Positions 8,501-12,721 of a DNA stretch of 12,721 nt are shown here, in pieces; position 1 is the stretch's first letter; each line of letters begins with the position of its first letter. This DNA is from Acanthamoeba lenticulata (Eukaryota; Discosea; Longamoebia; Acanthamoebidae), in assembly GCA_002179805.1 (NCBI GenBank), contig NAVB01001057.1:1-12721 (forward strand), written 5' to 3'. The position numbers and the translations under genes are program-made. The notes beneath the pieces were generated by a model. It was not told the DNA's origin, searched no databases, and saw only the letters and a program-made list of their open reading frames with translations.

Positions 8501-8976
8501 GGTGGCGGTGGAGCCGTCCACAAGACCTGTAAGCTCATGAGCCGCAAAGATACGCTTGGGGTTTGAGCTGAAGTCCTTGACCGAGAGAAAGTCATTGTCA
8601 CAGATCAATTGAAGACCTGTTGCGCAGTGGTGTCAGTAAGCTGGGGGTTACAGGACTCCTGTTGTTAGAACCTACGTTGAAGAGCAACTTCCCTCTCTTG
8701 GTCAAGAGGAATATTGTTCTGGACGAGGAAGAGCGGGTGCTTAGCGAATACGCGGAAACGGTGGCGCATGTCGTGGTTGTCGTGGTCGAGAAGCTTGGTC
8801 ATTTCAGGAACATCGAACGTGGGCGCGAAGGCCCACTTGGTTCGCAAACCAGCTCCCACTTGTTCCCCTCCGTGAGCAGGAGCGGGCGACAACAGAGGCG
8901 TTGTTTCTTCTCGGTGGTCGTGCACATGTGCTGCCGTCACGCGCAACCGACGCAGCGCACTCAGCTTGTGCTCCAT
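5589..8976 (-). CDS. ACX: Peroxisomal-type acyl-CoA oxidase
   Basis: Thirteen exons in coding order: 8976-8676, 8616-8486, 8327-8213, 8117-8082, 7943-7751, 7603-7408, 7257-7148, 7001-6754, 6636-6470, 6342-6238, 6146-6074, 5982-5833 and 5779-5589. All phases close to give 671 residues, normal for the family. It should oxidise acyl-CoA to trans-2-enoyl-CoA with FAD, passing electrons to O2, the first step of peroxisomal beta-oxidation. Seen: [31 protein letters not shown] near 178-191 (flavin and substrate region); [22 protein letters not shown]; the RERCGGQG motif 437-444; and AEGDN with Glu465 at the expected catalytic position. The C-terminal helical domain (about 500-671) matches the ACOX C-terminus. 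The start ATG has A at -3 and G at +4. The C-terminus QEFGL is not a canonical PTS1; an N-terminal RLRVTAAHV resembles a PTS2. Exon 4 is only 36 nt. It is convergent with DDX49 and divergent from the RapGAP gene. Confidence 0.95.
7021..7070. repeat. ATT-triplet microsatellite inside acyl-CoA oxidase intron 7
   Basis: Runs of ATT, broken once in the middle, lie wholly within the intron 7002-7147. A similar GTT/GTA-rich tract lies in intron 6 near 7274-7308. Confidence 0.7.
8052..8194. repeat. Two GAG/CTC triplet tracts flanking the micro-exon
   Basis: GGA-type triplets at about 8052-8075 and 8164-8194 lie in the two introns on either side of the exon at 8082-8117. On the transcribed sense they read CTCCTCCTC, each starting within about 30 nt of a donor site. 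Confidence 0.75.
8082..8117 (-). other. 36-nt micro-exon of the acyl-CoA oxidase gene
   Basis: This exon supplies [11 protein letters not shown], completing the ALTELGYGNN motif between exons 3 and 5. It is flanked by a ctag acceptor and a gtaccc donor, in phase 1 on both sides. The 95-nt and 138-nt introns around it both carry a CTC-repeat tract on the coding strand (minus), near 8164-8194 and 8052-8075. Confidence 0.85.
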
Positions 8977-9329
8977 TCTCTCGTTTGATGTGGTGGTGGT
9001 GGTGGTGGAAAAAACTAAAAACTACAAACGCATGAGCACAAAGAGGGAAACTGGAAGCTCCCTCCTTTTCCTACAGGCAGGGGAGATTTCTACCAATTTC
9101 GACGCTGTTGCACCGCAACCTGCCAATGAGGGCGGCTGTCGCAGTAAAAGGGTGCGGTGGCCTTTGTGCGTCATAGGGGTGTCCGGAAAATGCCCTCCAT
9201 GCTGCGGTTGCCCAGTTGTCCGCAACGGTCGTGTGGGAGTTGGCTTGAGGGCGGGCAAAAAGAAGACGACGGGGGGCGGAGAGAGAGAGAGAGGCTTGCG
9301 AGACAGAAGGAGGTGTATGAGCCGTGACC
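8977..9329. promoter_or_regulatory. Divergent intergenic region between the acyl-CoA oxidase and RapGAP genes
   Basis: The two start codons lie 353 bp apart on opposite strands, so both 5' UTRs and both promoters must fit here. It holds a TGG triplet run at 8991-9008, an A-rich patch near 9010-9025 and a GA dinucleotide run near 9279-9293. No convincing TATA box or named site is visible. The role is inferred from gene orientation. Confidence 0.5.
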
Positions 9330-12300
9330 ATGTCGAAAGCCAAAATCAAAGAATGGAAGAGCAAATTAACGGCAAGGGGAGGAGCAGCCGAAGGGGGAAG
9401 CAGAGCAGGGGAGGAGAGCGAAGAGGAGAGTTCTCCTTCTCATGAAATGGCGAACCAAGGGGGTGAATCAGCGACCCTCGCCACTGAATCTCCTGAGCAG
9501 GAAGCTGCACACGCAACGACTCCCGTTTTAACAACAAATCGTTCTCCACGGTCAGGACTGCGCAAGAAGAGCTACTCCACGCTAGACGTGGTTCACCGTT
9601 CCTCTCCGCTCCATGCGGACACTTTACGCGCGGGAGAGGACAGCCCTGCTGGTGGGCGCAAGAAGAAGCGGCGCTCGGCCAAAGCCGACCATCCCGCTAG
9701 TGTGTCGCCTTCCACCGCGGCTGACACCGCAGCCGAACAACAGATGCCGGCCACGGCTGCCGAGGGCGGCACCTCCGATGAAGACGGAGAGAAGAAGACG
9801 TGGCGGCGCTGGTCGGCCCTGATGGCCAGCGTCCCGCTCCCCCTCTCCACTGTGCTCACCAAGTCCAATTCGTTTCTTCTCCATTCTCCCTCTTCCGCCT
9901 CGGGGGAGTCACAGTCTGCTCGAGGCGAGTCCTCCTCCTCTGCTTCCACCGCTGCCTCGTTAGCAGACCCCTCGCTGGTCTCTCCTTCTTCTTCTTCTTC
10001 TTCTTCATCCTCGTCCTCATCCTCGGCGGCCTCCGGAAGTGCCACTTTACGCAGGCGTGCTACTGGCCTCAACACCGTGCGTTCTCCCGAGGAGGAGAAC
10101 AAGGTGCCCCCCCCCTTCTCTTCCCCTTCCCTTCCCCCGCCCGCCTACCCACCTCTTTCCCATCCAACCCAAGACACTATCACCCCCCCCCCCAACAGTC
10201 ACCAGCGGCTGCGTGGCGGCTCACCCCCTTCTTCATTTCCGTTGTGGGGGGGGGGCGTATTGCGCGCATCAGATGCTGCGCGAACACATCGAGCAGCTGC
10301 AGATCCTCCTTCAAGAAAAGCACAACGAGGTGCCACACTCATGACCTCTCCCCCGCCCTGCAAGCCCTCTTGCTCTCCCTGTCGGCTCTCTGTTTTGCAG
10401 TTTTAGGGGAGAGGGGGCGTGGGTGTGCGCTCATCGCGTATCAACCTTTGCATTGTGGTGCCGCACCGTTTTTTGGGCGTGGACGGATGCGTGTGTGTGT
10501 GTGTGTGTGTCGGGTGCAGGTGCAACATTTCAAGACGCAGCTGCAGGCTGCCAAGCACGAGATCACTTTGCTCAAAGGCCAGCTCGCGGGTATGTGCCTC
10601 CACTTCGTGCGAAGAGATACGATTGTTGGGGACGATGAAGAGGGAATTGGGGGGGGGGAAGGGGATGAAGAAGTGCATCATCTCCCTCACCATTGACGTC
10701 TGGTGTTGTGTGTGTGTGTGTCTGTATATCTGTATATTCTGTGGATTTGGGTTTGGGTTTGATATTTGGGGGGGGGACGCAGTGGGATCGAGAAGCGCAG
10801 TGCCGGTGCGAGGGGGCGGAGGAAGAGAGGGGGCGGCCCAAGACCTGTTCGCATCGGCGTCGATGGGGACCCACCACGTGGCACACGCATCAGAGCGGCA
10901 CGAGAGCGGGGACAGCATTCTCGAGCCATCCCAGCTGCACAACAATAACAACGACAGCAGCAACAACAACAACAAAAGCCACGCCGAGGGGTCTCTTGTT
11001 GAGATTGGAAGCAATCTTTACGATGACTCCCTCGACGAAGCCGAAGCCGATAGGATGATCCGTAGCAGCAGCGACAGCACCAGCACCAGAAGCGCCAACT
11101 CCCCGGGTAGCAGCTGTGGAGAGCCGTCCAACGAGGAGCCGGGACAGGGGCCGCCCAACCGCGACGCAGAAAGGCGGAAGGAGCGGAAGAAAAGCATGCT
11201 CATGGCCATGTCTCGCGTCGACCACAGCCGCTTTGGCATGGAGATCGGCGGCCGGTCGAGCCTGCGCGCCAAGCAACCCAAGGAATCGCGAGGCGATCTC
11301 CTCAGTCTCTTTGCCAAGTCTGATGACGGCAGCATGAGCTCCTCGAGCGTCGTCGTCGTCGCCGCTGCTGCCTCGCCATCAACCCTCACCGAGTTTGTCC
11401 CTCTCTCTCTCTCTCTCTCTCTCCCTCTTTCTCTGCCCTCCCCATTCATGAGAATCCGACCGTTAGGAGCTCCCCCTCTCTCTCCTGGCTGGCTGGTCCC
11501 TCAAGGCTCATTTTGGCCCGAACGCGTGCAGGACCTCCTCGATGATGATGATGGCCCCTCTTACGGCACCAGCTGACTGCGGATTCAAGGTGGAGGAGGA
11601 GCACGAGTGTGAGGTAATGTTGTTTGTGCCCTCCTCCTTCTCCCCCTCCCCCCCCCATTCCCTTTCTTCCTTGCCCATGGGCGTCCTCTCGCCTGGCGAG
11701 AGCCTCGAGGCCAGTGGTGTGCCAACACAATGTGTTCATTGGCCCGTGTGGGCCTACGGGGTGGCGTGTGCGCGCAGGTGACCACGACCACATTTTTCGC
11801 GGCAGAGGGCACCAATTGGTACCATGCGCATTTCTATGGCCATCCCCATCGCCACTTCCTGGGCATCGGTACGCTCCCCCTCTCTATTTCCTCCTCGTTC
11901 CCCGATCCTCTCTCTCTCCCTCTCTCTTTCCCTCCCCCCCCCTCTTTAGCTGCACGTGTATGCGTGTGTGTGTGTGTGTGCAGTGCAAACAGGGGTTTAG
12001 TGCTTAACGTTGTGACGCGCTTATGTGTATTTTCTCCCTTTTTTCGTGGCACTTGCTTCCGATGCCGATGCCGATGCCGATGCCGATGCCGATGCCGATG
12101 CCGATGCCGATGCCGATGCCGATGCAGAAACCCCATTGGGGACCGTGCTGGTTGCCTGTAAACGAGAGGACAAAGCGGAGGATACCGCCGGCAGCTCGCT
12201 CGTCGCGTGCTACCGCGTGCTGCTCTTTACGCAGGACGGGGATCAAAAATTGTCGGTCCCGGCCGCTTCCATCGACGCCATTGGTGGTCGCGACCCAATT

Positions 12301-12592
12301 GAAAAACTCCTCAACAGCGTAAACCCACTCCTGCTCTCTGCCGGCATCGTCAAGGTGCTCCATCCCGCCTTGCCGCACCACACCACCACCCACCAAAACC
12401 TAACCCAACCAATGGGAGGGGCGGGGCTGGTGGTGGGGGACGACGCTAAACTGGGGATTGGGGGGGGACGCAGGAGATACTTCACCCGGACATGCCGGAC
12501 GCCATCCGGCGACTCGAGGCCAAGGAAAGGCCGCGGAAATACAAATTCGGCCTGGTTCTGGTCAAGGAGGGCCAGGCTCAGGAGGAAGGTTC
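9330..12592 (+). CDS. Ser-rich coiled-coil protein with a RapGAP domain (3' partial)
   Basis: Exons 9330-10103, 10273-10329, 10520-10589, 10783-11392, 11532-11613, 11778-11868, 12128-12318 and 12474-12592 join in frame to about 664 residues; the gene continues past the window. The ATG at 9330 has A at -3. Residues 1-258 are Ser/Ala-rich with basic clusters (GRKKKRR) and a Ser run near 218-231. Residues 259-300 form a heptad-like coiled coil (MLREHIEQLQILLQEKHNE then VQHFKTQLQAAKHEITLLK). Residues 301-503 include Asn and Ser tracts and a basic RRKERKK. From about 531 the sequence matches the start of Rap/Ran-GAP domains: FFAAEGTNWYHAHF, HRHFLGIETPLG, a strand rich in Val and Leu, then KYKFGLVLVKEGQAQEE, like the KFGVxxxKxGQxxEE signature. 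Family role: stimulates GTP hydrolysis by Rap-like small GTPases. The catalytic Asn lies downstream, so activity cannot be judged. Exon 4 could start at 10801, and exon 8 could end at 12588. Confidence 0.8.
10491..10510. repeat. (GT)10 microsatellite next to a splice acceptor
   Basis: Ten GT units end 9 nt before the 3' end of the intron 10330-10519. Each unit could mimic a donor, so repeat length may affect splicing. A second GT-rich tract lies in the next intron near 10706-10721. Confidence 0.85.
11400..11422. repeat. (CT)n tract just after an intron donor
   Basis: A pure CT run follows the donor gtttgt at 11393 in the intron 11393-11531. It makes the intron pyrimidine-rich from the start. 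Confidence 0.8.
12061..12120. repeat. (GATGCC)10 hexanucleotide repeat inside an intron
   Basis: Ten perfect GATGCC units followed by GATGCAG, whose AG is the splice acceptor at 12126-12127. The repeat is open in the frame of the next exon (Asp-Ala), but no usable acceptor upstream gives an open frame: the only nearby AG (11999-12000) leads into TGA within five codons. It is therefore intronic. Confidence 0.85.
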
Positions 12593-12721
12593 GTGAGGGT
12601 TCCATGATGGGTCCTGTAAATGATGAACACGCCTTCCCGCCCGGCCTGCAAAAATCGGGCCCCTCCCTGCTGACGCGCTGGTCATGTTCATCATGTGGGC
12701 TTTGTTTGGGGGGGGGGGTGA
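12593..12721 (+). other. Intron of the RapGAP gene, continuing past the window end
   Basis: The reading frame closes at TGA directly after KEGQAQEEGS, where a gtgagg donor sits at 12593. No RapGAP-like coding sequence follows in any frame. The window ends in a run of G. Confidence 0.6.

Noticed and set aside
10748..10762. Telomere-like GGGTTTGGGTTTG
   Set aside because: Only two units, inside an intron, with no further array.
11393..11531. Alternative model with donor at 11397 and acceptors at 11466 or 11505
   Set aside because: Both keep frame, but the added residues come from CT-rich sequence and the acceptors are weaker than gtgcag at 11531. The gtttgt donor at 11393 joins that acceptor in frame.
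10419..11576. Continuous 385-codon open frame as a gene on its own
   Set aside because: It runs through GT repeats and G runs typical of introns and ends in a CT-rich tract. Only 10783-11392 of it fits as an exon joined to the coiled-coil exons and the RapGAP domain.
12001..12127. Hexanucleotide repeat as a coding Asp-Ala tract
   Set aside because: The frame is open through the repeat into exon 7, but the only upstream AG (12000) enters TGC TTA ACG TTG TGA, a stop, in that frame.
12023..12322. Met-Pro repeat protein over the hexanucleotide repeat
   Set aside because: The RapGAP-like frame is a different one, and the repeat lies upstream of the gatgcag acceptor. The Met-Pro reading is a by-product of the repeat.

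Overview
Eukaryotic nuclear DNA with intron-rich genes: GC-rich exons, many short introns (about 53-260 nt) with GT donors and mostly CAG/TAG acceptors, and runs of C, G, GT, CT and CTC inside introns. The combination of compact spacing, Ser- and Asn-rich proteins, a RapGAP-type regulator and a peroxisomal acyl-CoA oxidase suggests an amoebozoan of the Acanthamoeba type. That is a guess from style, not an identification.

Layout. (1) 136-933, plus strand: an unrecognised Ser/Pro-rich protein, probably missing its 5' end. (2) 1073-3364, plus strand: a complete nine-exon gene for a DEAD-box RNA helicase of the DDX49/Dbp8 family (503 residues), expected to act in small-subunit ribosome assembly. 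(3) about 3443-5228: a nest of Tc1/mariner-like debris. It holds a palindromic 357-bp insert inside a transposase remnant, two near-identical copies of a 386-388 bp non-autonomous element in opposite orientation (A and C), and between them a 544-bp deleted element (B) with a frameshifted DDE transposase. (4) 5229-5588: AT-rich flank with a small AACGCAAT-type repeat. (5) 5589-8976, minus strand: a complete 13-exon acyl-CoA oxidase gene (671 residues), including a 36-nt exon. (6) 8977-9329: a 353-bp divergent intergenic region. (7) 9330 to the window end, plus strand: the 5' part of a gene for a Ser-rich, coiled-coil protein leading into a RapGAP domain, cut off by the window end.

All exon joins were placed by hand from reading frame and family motifs. 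For genes 2 and 3 every join keeps frame and the conserved motifs run across the junctions, so these models are strong. Gene 4 has two small ambiguities (start of exon 4, end of exon 8). The genes are not an operon. The helicase and oxidase converge on the transposon nest; the oxidase and RapGAP genes diverge from a shared upstream region. I see no sign that they work in one pathway. The most unusual part of the window is the transposon nest and its palindromic insert.
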